From the NCBI GenBank assembly GCA_019843655.1, contig JACDQD010000003.1, positions 34,026,224-34,090,223 on the forward strand: a stretch of DNA of 64,000 nucleotides, in the 5' to 3' direction. A program made the position numbers and the translations under genes. This document shows, one piece after another, positions 40,782 through 51,506 of this stretch. The DNA comes from Lethocerus indicus. Its lineage: Eukaryota; Arthropoda; Insecta; Hemiptera; Belostomatidae. The stretch's first letter is position 1. Every line of letters starts with the position of its first letter. Under the pieces are notes generated by a model. It ran no database searches and was not told where the DNA came from. It saw only the letters and a list, made by a program, of their open reading frames with translations.

Positions 40782-40975
40782 CCCAAAAGTAATCAACATT
40801 TTGACTTTGGAATTAATTTTATTTTGCTAAAAAGAAACTTTAATTATTAATCTACTATATATTCACCGATATTATCGACAACTCTCTGCCACTTTTCCGG
40901 CAAATTTTCGATTCCCCTCTTGAAGAACTCCTCAAGACCAAAATACATCTTATCAAATTGTTGATTACTTTTGGC
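40782..40975 (-). mobile_element. Mariner-derived MITE, copy 2
   Basis: The 194-nt element is bounded by TA on both sides (40780-40781 and 40976-40977). Its ends are inverted repeats of about 22 nt that share CCAAAAGTAATCAACA. The minus strand reads through the right-hand terminal repeat into FGLEEFFKRGIENLPEKWQ, then RVVDNIGEYIVD and a stop, which is the C-terminal stub of a mariner transposase. All catalytic residues are missing, so it is a deletion derivative dependent on a full-length relative. Copy 1 at 22085-22280 has the same deletion junction, showing that the deleted form itself multiplied. Confidence 0.85.
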
Positions 40976-41308
40976 TACACCTAATAAATATAGCTTTCTA
41001 TGTAGGAGAGATGTGGGGAATAGTATTATATCTAAACCGAAAATATTTATACAGTAGAAAACTTGTTATTTATAGATCGATTGGCCATATATTTGTGTCT
41101 GGGATTTCGGCGTACGAAGGAAATATAACTTGATTCCGGTCAGTAAACATACTTAGTAAAGCTGTCCCCCGGATGGATTCTTATTTTGACCATATTTTCG
41201 GTTCGAGAGTTGCGGATGGGTCGGGGCGGTGGTTGGGGGGCAGCGGTGTCAAATCGGCGCTAATAAACTGGGAATCAATTTCCTGAGGGTAAATATCCGC
41301 CCGTTGGA

Positions 41309-41698
41309 GGACCGCACTTAGATTAAACCGACATACCAATTATATCTGGCACAGGCGAGAATAACTTGAACGATGACCGGCACTTCTGGACGGAGGTGGG
41401 GGGCTTCGTTTCGAAGTATCTGCGGGACTTCAAGATCTGTATGTGGGGTGAACTTGTAGAGATTTAACAGGGTGAATCGGTTATTTTCCTCAATAATAAT
41501 TCCCAAAAACTGTGGCATAGAGATTGAAAAGCGAAAGTTTAACTGCGTGCGATTCGGACGCTCGATTTTAGCCTGGCATATTTTTCGCAAACATCCATTC
41601 TTATCTTTCAACATTTTGCTAGAAGAAAGTACTTCCAAAAGTAACTACGTTCGGACTCAGTTGTGACCTTGTATCCGATCGAATAAATATTTAATCAT
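41309..41698 (+). repeat. Repeat X, copy C
   Basis: It is homologous end to end with copy B at 39539-39940 in the same orientation, about 1.4 kb apart. A minus-strand open frame of 106 codons (41318-41638) is not conserved in copy B because of indels. The family was not identified. Confidence 0.8.
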
Positions 41699-44600
41699 AA
41701 TAAAATTGAGGCGGTAATGTCCAATGAACTCCTATCGAAAGTTCTTTGAACTTGAGATTATTCACTTTTTCAAAGTTTAAGCTCGAGAGCATTTTAATAA
41801 CAACGCTATTTTAATAACGACTTTCTGTGGTCGCGAGACCAATGCTTTAAATTAAGGGTATATAAAAATCGATATAAATTTTGTGTAATTTACCAATAAA
41901 TGTACGTACAGAATATCTGATATTTCACGAATACATATTCGCATAGCGGGATTTTCAATAAAAATATTACTATGTGTATAGATTTCCCTGTAATGTTCCA
42001 TGTATCTTATATATTATTTTGATATTTGAACGAAATCACGATAATAATGTAACCTAATAATAATAAAATAGTAATAACTCAAGATGTAATACCAAAACCT
42101 AGGCAACCGATTTCTAAATTTTGAAAATTTTAAAAACCATTATAAAAGCGTTGTTTGAAGAGTGAAAAAACACATTTCCGCAGAATCACGTATCCCTCCC
42201 TGCCTGTAAAGTATCGTAATTTATTTTTTACTGTTCGAGAAACATTTAGAATCGCCGATAGAGTTTCGTCCAGAATCGTACGTTTTCCAGTGAATATTTT
42301 GTCGGTTACCAGTTGTTGAAATTGAAACTCGGCCCTGGACTAGTATCAGTTGTTATTGAATATTGGCAATGGGGATGGTTGTTGTGAGGGGGAGGGGACG
42401 GGGGTTGTTTCAATAATATTCAAATCCCGGTGGTCCCTGCCCAGTAAACCACAAGACGTCTCGAAACGATACAGACTTTTAACTTTTCCCACGGCGCCTT
42501 TCAAATATATTTAATATCAGATGAACAACAACAACAAAGGACGCCTGAACTTATAAAAGCGCCTGTAAAAGTCAACTTAACTCAGGTAAGTGGCAATGGG
42601 CCCAGTTTAATGTTATTCAGGTAACGATGCTGTAATCATAATTGACCAATCATTCAAAATATTTCACATCATGTCCTCGTCACGCCCTACTTACATACGG
42701 TGCTTAGACGATTATTAAGCATAATGTTTGTATCGTTAACTTCCCGCAACCAACATGCGTAATATACCTTAACCACCAAACTGTATTACTAATAAAAATA
42801 GATGAGAAAACCCTTTTTTGACAAATTCCTTCTCGGGGGTGTTTTCCACTATTATGTTACTGACGATGGCGAGGAGCACCGTCATCACCGAGAAGTTATT
42901 CATGGGATATTTTCAGAATAATTAATTCCAGAGGCATCTTTAGTCAATTTTCACCTAATTTAAAATACGCTTCAGTATAACATAGAAACACGTACTCGCT
43001 AGGATACAACTGAATGAATATGATTTCGGTAATACCGTTAATTAATACAAATAATTCCAGAATTCTAGTCAAAATATCCTGCTGCAAAAGTATGTACCAC
43101 CATATTGTACACCGTAAAAATTCTCTCTGCGTGATTTATTTCCTGTTTCAGAATTTCAACTATGCGTCCGGAGGAATTACACCTGTTGAATTTAGAAAAA
43201 TATATATCCGCCCTTCATTTTGTCCTTGGGTAGGTAAGCCTGCCTCTGCCGGGGGTGAAAATAAAAGCTATAAAGAGTGTTCAACTGCTGTCATCATAGG
43301 CAGGCGGCAATACAATGGCGGTCAATAAAAGAAAATATACAACGGAACTCTCTGAGCGGGTCCGCTCAAACAAAAGGGGTGACAGCGGTTTTTCTTTCTC
43401 GCCGACATTAAACCCTCCCCTTCATTCAGTTCACACAATTCACCGGTAAATTTCTCCATTTAACCGCCGCCTTTGTCCCCCCCCCCCACCTCTGTATTCC
43501 TTAATTAACTTAATTCATCGACAACTTATCGCCGGGAGCTTTCAGGAGAGACGACGAAATTTCTTTTCACAATTCGCGGACACCGATTAGAGCAATGAGA
43601 CTGCAGTTTTCTCTCTTCGGGATCGCTGTATACCTAACACAATACCAGATTTTTGCTATTCTGCATGGTACATGGATTGGTCTCTACCACCAATTCGGTT
43701 ATCGTTAATCTTCAGCCCATTGCATATTTTGCATCAGTCGTCTTCAAAAACACGCCTCGGGTGTTGGCGTCAGAATGCTTTTAGTTACTGAAAATGTTAC
43801 TTTTGTTACGCTCGATTTGTTACCGAATAGTATCTTTCACTTCTGAACACAGTGCGCAGAAACAGAATCTCCGAGTTGATGTTGCGACGAACACCAAATT
43901 TTAAAATTGATTACCAACTCCGGTAATGTTGATAACCACGAAATATCGGAAACTAATAGTAACGATAATTGTTTATGTTTAATGACAATTTTTCCCCGCA
44001 GCATTAGGAAATTAGGAAATATTTTTTCCCTTTTTAAGTACAATGCTTGTTTGTTTTCCGTCTTTTATACAGCCCAATACAACTATACTGACTGGAAAGG
44101 GCAAGCGGTTCAGTTGTGTACATTGTAATTACACTTTTGAAATTAAACACGGGTAAAATAGCGGGTTACAATGCAGTAAATAAATAAACGCCGGTTTACA
44201 CGTTGGCCACTGGGTTAGCCTTTAATTGAACAATTGTGGCCGAATTGAGGCCACTTATTCGCTCTGTTGCAAAAAAAACTGTAGGCCAGTGATTCCTTCC
44301 CTCGAGCCAAATGAAGAATACGAAACAATTAGCGAAATATTTGTTTAAATTACTAGAAATAGATGAAATAACAGCTATAAAAGAATTACAATTAAAAATT
44401 AGGACTGTAAATAGTTACTATCCACAAGCCTTCCGTCTAATAAGAATAATGAAGTCACGTTACTGCAACAGGTATAACAAAGTAAACACACTTTTTTGTT
44501 CATTTCTTTCTCCAAGTAAGTGCATAAGCGAGCAATGTTCAAATTTCCTTTGGATTTATATACGAATTACATGTCGAATAGAATATATAACAAATTCCCG

Positions 44601-46483
44601 ATTGAAGACCGTCCACCAATTCCGTACCAATGATATTCTTTATAATTGTAATCATTTTCCACTACACTTTGATGTCTATATTTTAACGAAACAACGAGCA
44701 GAAATGCAAATTTGTTTGCAACACTAAATGAAAAAAAATTTTCGTCGGAGCGTAAAAAAACGAACAAAATTCCTCCGAAGGAAATATAGGACTAAATGAG
44801 TAATTTTGCTAAGCGTTCGATAGGCCCTGTTCTAAACGATTATCCCTACCCTTCCCGAGGCCGTGGCCGACTATTACAAACCAGTTTCATTTTTCGCTCG
44901 ATATCTCTAATCGAAACGAATTATTTCGTGTAATTAACCGCCCGCCCACTCCTGAGTGAACTCGGTTATCGTTAATTACGGTCGTTAAGACTAATAACGG
45001 CCACTTAATTAGAGGAGCATTTTTAACACCTTTAATTTACATAATAATAAATTAAATTCCTGACTCGATATCAATACAAATTGTTACGTTGAACGTTTAA
45101 TTGTTCTCCTTCTTTTATACAGATTTAAGAATATTTCTAAGATTACTGAGCAAGGGTAATGGTTATTTTATGATTAACTCGTGAATTAAAATATAATCTG
45201 GACTTATCGACCAATCTAATGAATGAGGAGTTCATGAACTCCTCTATAAGAAAGGTATCCAAGTAAGAGCTGTCACTACACTGTTACTACCTATGTATGT
45301 TATTTTATAGATTATAACATTTAGTCTATGTTCATATATTATTGACGAAAACTGGTGGTAAGAATACGTGTGGATGTTTAAGATGCGAATCATTTTATTT
45401 TATCGAGCTCGCTATAATGTTTAATAAAAAAATGTTTAATTTTTATTTACTTTTCTACGCGTTAGAACATTATTTGTTAACTTAATTTCACGCATAGAGG
45501 TATTCAGGGCATAGGTGTTCTTGTAAAATCAACCCTCGTATAACTAGTCATTCTAACGCCGCTCATTTAGTTTGTAGAGTTAAGTTGCAACAAAGCGCGC
45601 ACCGCGTACTTTGGGAGCGCCCGCACACTGACGTTTACATTAACCCCCCGTCGTTTTACCTAATATAAAAAAAGTATGTATTTAATAAAAGTAGTTTCTT
45701 TTATATTGTTGTCCCATTAAGTCTCCGGTCTTATCAACTCATTTATCCTCTATTTATACTCGGTTCTGAGGCTGGTTGTGGGACCGGGGCTAAGTAGTAT
45801 CAGAAGGGGAAGCCAGAGCCAAGTTCGTGGATTTCAATTTCTCCGACCTTATTGGTCTTATTGGTTCTGTCGATGTCCCTTTTTCGTTCCTTCCGCTCGA
45901 CTGAGTCACATATTCATCCCGGGATATTCGACTCCCGGGCCGTTGTTCTTCATGACCAGTTACTGGATACATACACGAACCTTTTTATCGACTTTCCGAT
46001 TTGTGTCTCCGGAGCAGAGAGATGGAAAGATAGGAAAACTTGCGGGAGGAATAAACTCGGAGTTGAACAGCAATGATAACATATACATGCCCTAGTACCT
46101 GTCTATTTCTCGGCACTATACGGTTAGAAATACAGCAGGATATCAAATCTAACAGAATTCTACTGTCAATCGCTAAAAGCCGAACCCGGGCTCTGGCTTA
46201 AGTCTAAATTGGAGACATCAAATCGCGAGACTGATAAAATTCATATCTTGTAATTTTTTACAGCATAAATTTTGCAAAACATAAACGGATATATCACAAT
46301 GCTGCCTAAAAAATGCACTAGGTCGCAAGCAATATAGAGTCAACATTCAATATACAGGGAAATAAAGCTATTATTGAAATCGAAATCGACCAAAATATCA
46401 TGTCCTAATAGTCCAGATTAATGGAAGCGATATTTAACCAGCAGACAGAATATGGCCCCCAAAGAGTTTATTTAACGACAAAA
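41699..46483. other. Non-coding stretch, possible regulatory patches
   Basis: No gene is supported. The segments 43320-43560 and 44820-45030 are GC-richer and contain clusters of TTAATTAA, GTTAATTACG and CTTAATTAG motifs, like homeodomain binding clusters. This is compositional inference only. An open frame at 44311-44727 lies in AT-rich sequence with no recognised domain. Confidence 0.4.
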
Positions 46484-46496
46484 TATTCCGGCGAAT

Positions 46497-46990
46497 TTGA
46501 TATACCTGTTTTGTGGTCTGCGAGGGGTTGGAATATACTGTAGGTTCGTGATGTTTCTGTCTCCTCTCGCCGGTTTGGTCTTTTGCTAGACCGGTTTCGG
46601 CCGCTCGCCGTCTTCAGTAGCGCTGTGTTAGTCACTGTTAGCACTTTGGATGTTTTTTGGGCATCCTCACTGCACTGTCACTTTCACATGTACTGTAATG
46701 TTTGTCAGTATGTCAGTTATTGTCTGTTATTGTTATTGGGGGTTATGTTTGTCTTCGGATTTTGTTTAATCCGTTTTCTAAGATAGTCCGATAGTCCTAT
46801 AGTCCGACTGACATACTGACAAACATTACAGTACATGTGAAAGTGACTGTGCAGTGAGGATGCCCCCAAAAAACATCCAAAGTGCTAACAGTGACTAACA
46901 CAGCGCTACTGAAGATGGCGAGCGGCCGAAACCCCGGTCTAGCAAAAGACCAAACCGGCGAGAGGAGACAGAAACATCACGAACCTACGG
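46497..46990 (+). mobile_element. Foldback element, copy F5 (longest, with direct-repeat flanks)
   Basis: This is the best-preserved copy. It has the left tail (GATATACCTGTTTTGTGGTC then TGCGAGGGGTTGGAATATAC), a left arm up to 46716, a loop of about 91 nt, and a right arm from 46808 to 46990. The arms are about 175-180 nt and near-perfect complements. A 13-mer, TATTCCGGCGAAT, is present at 46484-46496 and again at 46991-47003, which looks like a target-site duplication. It has no open frame of interest; a transcript would fold into a long hairpin. Confidence 0.9.
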
Positions 46991-47003
46991 TATTCCGGCG
47001 AAT

Positions 47004-48288
47004 ATTTAACGCGTAGGAGGATGTAGACGCGCGAGATTAACGCGTAAATGAATCCGATGTTCACTAAAATAGGCACCGAGCCAGGGGTAATGAGGTGCAA
47101 CGTTTTCAGATTAGAACTGTCTCTTAAAAATAAGAAGAAAAAAAAAGGAAAGCGAACTCAAACAATTGCGGAAAAGTTCGGAACCGTGAAATGACTCCGG
47201 GGGGGGGGCTATTATTTAACGAAAAGGCTCTTGTACCGAAAAGGGGGCAGAAAAATTGTATTAATTGGAGAGAGTCGAGTTTACACTAATCCCAGTCCCT
47301 ACTAATATTTCAATCGCAATAAATTCTGTTAGATTAAACGAAAAAGGATTGTTTCATTTCTTGGTCCACCCACTTAAACTTAGACTTTGATGGAACTCTA
47401 CAAGGATTTAAAATAAAAAACAAATCCAGATGATAGAAAGAAAGATGATGAACATCGTCGTATTCTCTTTGTTATAATTAACTTTTATTCTGGTTTGAAC
47501 GAGACCTCAATAACGATCCTTAAATCGCGAATAAGATCGTAAATCATTGGTCGTAACCAAGGTACTTCAGAATAATAAAGTTTATGTTACAAAACAATGG
47601 CAGTGGGGGATAAAAATCTATTGTGTATTACAATAGCCCGAAAGTATTAATAAAAACTGAAATCGTTAGTAAAGTGTAGTGATAAGTTTACGTATTTATG
47701 AACATAGTAAATAATTTTTTCGATATAACTGTTGATAATGTATAAAATTTGAGTACATAATAACTCGAGAAAATGAATACTGAACACGAAATCTACGGTA
47801 TTATTTCTGGATTCGCTTGGTGTTTCGCCATCATCAGTAGCATTCTGTTTGTAGCGTTGGCGAGCCAGTTATCAATTCCAGTAGTGCGGTAACGTTAGGT
47901 TAATTTAAAGATGGTGTTATTCCGAACCATCGCAGGCTACTACCAATGTCCCAATGACCGTTTCAGTTAGGCGATTTTACGATGCTCCTCCAGGAGGTGC
48001 TCGCTCGGTTGGGAAACAAACGTCTTTCTGTGTGCAGCGAGGAGCGGATTGATTGGCCGGATATTTGCGATTGGGAAGGCGAGCGAATATTGGGCAGGCG
48101 CGTGGATTGTCCTGGACAGAGATTGCATTGTGACGGCACAGGCTCAGGCATTCGCCGCCTCTAGCCCAATTCTAGATTCCAGCCGGGGCATTCCACTTAT
48201 TTACTCAGCATTTACCCTAAATACGTGCCTTATATATCGCCTCTGTCCTATTATTAACCCCTCTCTCAACTCTCCTCCAAGCCAAATA
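47004..48288. other. Non-coding stretch
   Basis: No gene is seen. At 47789-47850 CACGAAATCTACGG, then TTTCGCCATCATCAGTAGC, resembles a heavily decayed foldback arm. The GC-rich part 47960-48180 is open in several frames without a recognisable product. Confidence 0.4.
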
Positions 48289-48731
48289 CAGAGGGGTCCA
48301 TAAAAATGTATCCACTGTTTAAAAGTTCATAACTTTTTTTCGTCGTCAAAAGTCGTCTCATTTTTGGTAGTGTTATAGTTTGTAGTTCCGGCAATACAAG
48401 CGTTTTAGGGGCTTATCTCGACGAAAATGTACCAGGAAGTCTGGACTTTTACCTGCGGGGGGAACACTAAAGGAAGTCGTTTATCGACACAAAAGCCACG
48501 CACATTGGATGAACTTCGAGAATCCATCGTGCACATTCATGTGCAAATATCCGACTGAACACGTTGCAGTCAGCAGTTCGTGCTGCAGTTCGTGCATTTC
48601 GAACACCTACAGTAATATCTTTAAGTTGGAATTTAAGCTACACTTTCACCAAAAATGAGACAACTACTCCGTCAATTAGTTTGCAAGTTATGGACTTTTA
48701 AACAGTGGATACATTTTTTTGGACCCCTCTG
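48289..48731. mobile_element. Tc1/mariner-type non-autonomous transposon (443 bp)
   Basis: Inverted terminal repeats of about 48 nt begin CAGAGGGGTCCATAAAAATG and continue TATCCACTGTTTAAAAGT. The right end is the complement with minor changes, and TA flanks both sides (48287-48288, 48732-48733). TA target use and CAG-type ends fit the IS630/Tc1/mariner superfamily. The interior at about 48470-48605 resembles a diverged transposase C-terminus in plus orientation (EVVYRHKS in one frame, TLDELRES in another) with frameshifts. No catalytic region remains. Confidence 0.8.
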
Positions 48732-48733
48732 TA

Positions 48734-49730
48734 TATTGATTCATCGATTACTAGTATACGACATACATGCCAAGTAATGTCTTCGAACCACCCTTTGAAT
48801 ACTAAGGATGTATTCTTCGCACTTAATAAAATCCGATGCTGTGTATTTGAAATACAGAAAAACTGTTTAAACACAGTTTTTTAAATTTTAAAAATTAAAA
48901 ATATGCTAGGACGTAGTGACCCAATATAAAAGTGTTGAGTGTTCAATGATAGGCAAGGAAAATACGCCATTTTGCTGAAACAATATACTTACAGTAAGTG
49001 TCGAATTAAAGTCAAGAGTCTAAGTGCACACTGCTAAGTGCATAGCAGGCGAATGAGAAAGCAGTTTTTTTTTAGTTATTCAACCAAATACTGTATATAA
49101 TTTAGTAGTCCATAAATCTCAATATTAGAGTATTTGAAACCTATCCTACTCACGTATGTAACATATACATACTGTATAAATTAAAGAAATAAATATCGCA
49201 TTAAATTTGTAAATTGTGATGTTAATGTAATCGAGGTTGTTGATCCCAGTTGGAAAGTCCGACTATGACTAAATTAAAATTTTGATTATACTTTAAAATA
49301 ATCTGAACCATTTTATAGCTGCAGTTTCAACTCATGGCGATTAGAAACATAATAGGCAACTCCAACAGGTGCACTACTAATATTCCTCGGTACTAATTTA
49401 AATATAGTTTCTTTAAGTACAGACCAAACCCAGAAGAAACGCTAATAAAAACAATGAAATTCCAATCATTTTTCATGCATGGTAATACATGTTTCAATCA
49501 TTTATTTACGTTTAAAATAACTCCACAAATGTTGAACAATTTGGAAAGCAAAGAAACCATCAATTCTAATTTGTGTAAATTAAGTAGGCCTTGTTACAAG
49601 GATTATCTGACTAATTTTAAACTAATGTCAGATATGCTCTAAAGGGTTTTTTTCCCCAATAATTACAGGTTTACTTTGTAAACCGTTATCTAATTATATT
49701 TTGTAATTGCGCGTATTACAACGATTTTTA
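48734..49730. other. Non-coding AT-rich upstream region of the gene cluster
   Basis: No gene or repeat that I can support is present; it precedes the first promoter of the tandem cluster. Confidence 0.5.
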
Positions 49731-49732
49731 CT

Positions 49733-49742
49733 AATATAAAAG
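49733..49742 (+). promoter_or_regulatory. TATA box of paralogue 1
   Basis: AATATAAAAG lies about 25-30 nt upstream of the likely start of the first exon. The same arrangement recurs in front of paralogues 2 (CTAATATAAATAAGG) and 3 (ACTATAAATACC), which makes a functional core promoter likely. Confidence 0.75.
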
Positions 49743-49764
49743 AACCGAAACGTCGTACAATACA

Positions 49765-49798
49765 GCAGTCTACACCTAGACAACTAACAAGTTCAACT
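49765..49798 (+). other. Putative non-coding first exon of paralogue 1
   Basis: The segment CAGTCTACACCTAGACAACT then AACAAGTTCAACT is followed by the splice donor GTGAGT at 49799. A matching exon (CTCAGACAACTAACTAC, donor GTAAGT) lies at 54095-54130 and another (TTAGAACAACT, donor GTGAGT) at 58940-58972. The first intron would end at AG 50052 or 50060. The exact transcription start is not determined. Confidence 0.6.
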
Positions 49799-50080
49799 GT
49801 GAGTATACTTTCAAATAGTTGCATTTATAGTCAAAATTTAAATAGTTTAATTTAGTGTCAGGTAGTTTCATTCAGAATATCAGACCAAAAAATATTGCAG
49901 AAATATGAAATTATCTTCGCAATGTGGAATTCATGATGATTTCCATGCATCTATAAACGTTTAAGCTTTAGCTGCTAGTTTTAAAACTAAGCACAGAGAA
50001 AATAACGATGTTCGATAGAAATCAATAATAAGACGATTTAATTTTCAATCAGGTAGCCAGCCGAAAATCAACACAACAAA

Positions 50081-51435
50081 ATGTCTCTCCTTCCGATCTT
50101 ACTTTGCGTCAGTTTGGCCGTTGTTACTTTAGTAAGTATAACAAAAACTAAGCTTAAATATACTCGATTCATGTTTTACTGCCATAATTAATTGGACGTA
50201 AAGTTCCTACTTTTTGGAGATTCGTACGATATCCCTATCACTGAATCCATTGTCAGATTCTTAATGGAAGTTATTTATCGCCCTAAAAATCCTGTAGCAG
50301 TAGTCGTTTCTACACGTGGAATACCCATACCCAATTTGGACTCTTAAGGCCATTACTAAAACGGACATCGAAATTGACCTTAAGTAACAAATTGACAATA
50401 TACAAAGCCGACACGGCCATACGATATAGAGCTATGGGGTTCCACGAAGATATCTGACATCGCCCGCACCCAGAGGTTTCAATCAAAAGTCCTTCGCACC
50501 ATCCTTAATGCTCCCCCCGGGTATGTTTCTAACCAGACAATCCACCATGACCTCAACATACCGACAGTCGACGAAGTCAGTTGTCAAAATCCCGGTCAGT
50601 GAAGTTCCACTCCCGTCTTTCTCCTCATCCCAATCCACTCGTTCAGTCCCTTTCCTCTCTTACCCATCCATTATTCCCACCACGACGGCCCAGAGATCAC
50701 CTCGGACAGTAGTTAAATCGTGTCAAAAAGCGCCATCATCGGGTGGTTTCTTTATCTCAGAAGAACCGACTTAAAACGTAAATTTCGACGCTTTAAGTTT
50801 TCGATTTAAGTTCTGTACAAAATGTTGTTACAGGGAGTGCCGGCACCCCCTAGCCTTATCCCTATCCACTCGTCCGTAGTGCGTATACCTGGAGTTTCGG
50901 CCCCGGTCGTTTCCTCTCCTTTTCGGATTCGGCGATGTCCCTATCTCTGGATCCATCGTCGGAATTTAAGTACTCTGTAATTGTGTTACAGGGAGTGCCG
51001 GCACCTCAGCTTCTGCCGGGCCTGTCGCTTCCTTCGCTGTTGTCCGGCTCTGTAGGCGGCCTGGTACCGGTCAGCGGGCTGACCTCTGCGGTACAGCCCG
51101 GGCTGGTGTCCGGCCTGCTGGCGCCGGTCACCGGCCTCCTCGCCCAGCTGGTCGCCAGCGTCCTCAAGCTGAAGACGGACATAGTCAGTGACCCCAGCCT
51201 CAGTCTGGGCACCTCCCAGCTGCAGTGCATCAACAACGTGGTCGGGGCCGCCATCGCCGACGTCAACTCCCTCGTCACCGGCCTCCTCTCCTCCGTCAAC
51301 AACCTGCTCAACTCCACCCTAACCACCGCCCTCACCGGAGGCTCCATCAAGATAACTAACAACACCCTCGTCAACAACCTCCTCGGCGATCTACTCTCGA
51401 AGACGAAAGCGTCGTTGAACGCCTGCATTGCTTGA
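50081..51435 (+). CDS. Secreted hydrophobic Leu/Gly/Ser-rich protein, paralogue 1 (164 aa, two coding exons)
   Basis: Coding exons are 50081-50131 (MSLLPILLCVSLAVVTL, 17 codons, donor GTAAGT) and 50992-51435 (147 codons, acceptor TTGTGTTACAG), both in phase 0. Residues 1-17 form a hydrophobic signal core, and cleavage after Ala21 (GVPA/PQ) is plausible. The mature part (about 143 residues) is rich in Leu, Gly, Ser, Val and Asn, with an aromatic-free sequence, PGLxxPSLLSGSVGGLVPVS near its start, and two cysteines (Cys96, Cys162) that could form one disulphide. It has N-glycosylation sequons at Asn124 and Asn140; a third, at position 137 in the paralogues, is lost here (Lys). I do not recognise the family. 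A secreted surfactant-, coat- or glue-like role is a guess. The intron holds a jockey fragment and a duplicated acceptor region. Confidence 0.85.
50340..50760 (+). mobile_element. Jockey-like family A, C-terminal RT fragment inside intron of paralogue 1
   Basis: Across frames the plus strand shows the usual order of a jockey-type reverse transcriptase C-terminus: KLTLSNKLTIYKA, then ELWGSTKISDI, RFQSKVLRTILNAP, GYVSNQTIHHDLNIPTVDEV, and KFHSRL then HPNPLVQSLSS. It continues into the family tail (GCGCCATCATCGGGTGGT). Frameshifts separate the pieces. It is 5'-truncated, as is usual for such insertions, and lies in sense orientation within the intron. Confidence 0.75.
50790..50850 (+). repeat. 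Decayed duplicate of the exon 3 acceptor region
   Basis: TTTAAGTTCTGTACAAAATG then TTGTTACAG/GGAGTGCCGGCACC closely matches the functional acceptor (TTTAAGTACTCTGTAATTGT, GTTACAG/GGAGTGCCGGCACC) 158 nt downstream. Use of this upstream acceptor would read GVPAPPSLIPIHSS and stop after about 43 codons. Confidence 0.7.
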
Positions 51436-51496
51436 TCCGTCCGAACTCCACCCCGGTACAAACATCATGACAAATCGACACTCGAATGTATATCAC

Positions 51497-51506
51497 AATA
51501 AATAAA
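51497..51506 (+). terminator. Polyadenylation signals of paralogue 1
   Basis: Overlapping AATAAA hexamers occur about 62 nt after the stop codon. They are conserved at the same place in paralogue 2. Confidence 0.7.

Noticed and set aside
41318..41638. A 106-codon minus-strand frame inside repeat X
   Set aside because: The corresponding region of copy B is broken by indels, so it does not look selected for coding.
39539..41698. Repeat X copies B and C as LTRs of one retrotransposon
   Set aside because: There are no TG...CA ends, no primer-binding site or polyprotein between them, and no target duplication is visible.
51006..51461. Antisense open frames over the mature exons (also 55780-56097 and 60839-61279)
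   Set aside because: They are shadows of the GC-rich sense exon; they lack signal features and are conserved only because the exons are nearly identical.
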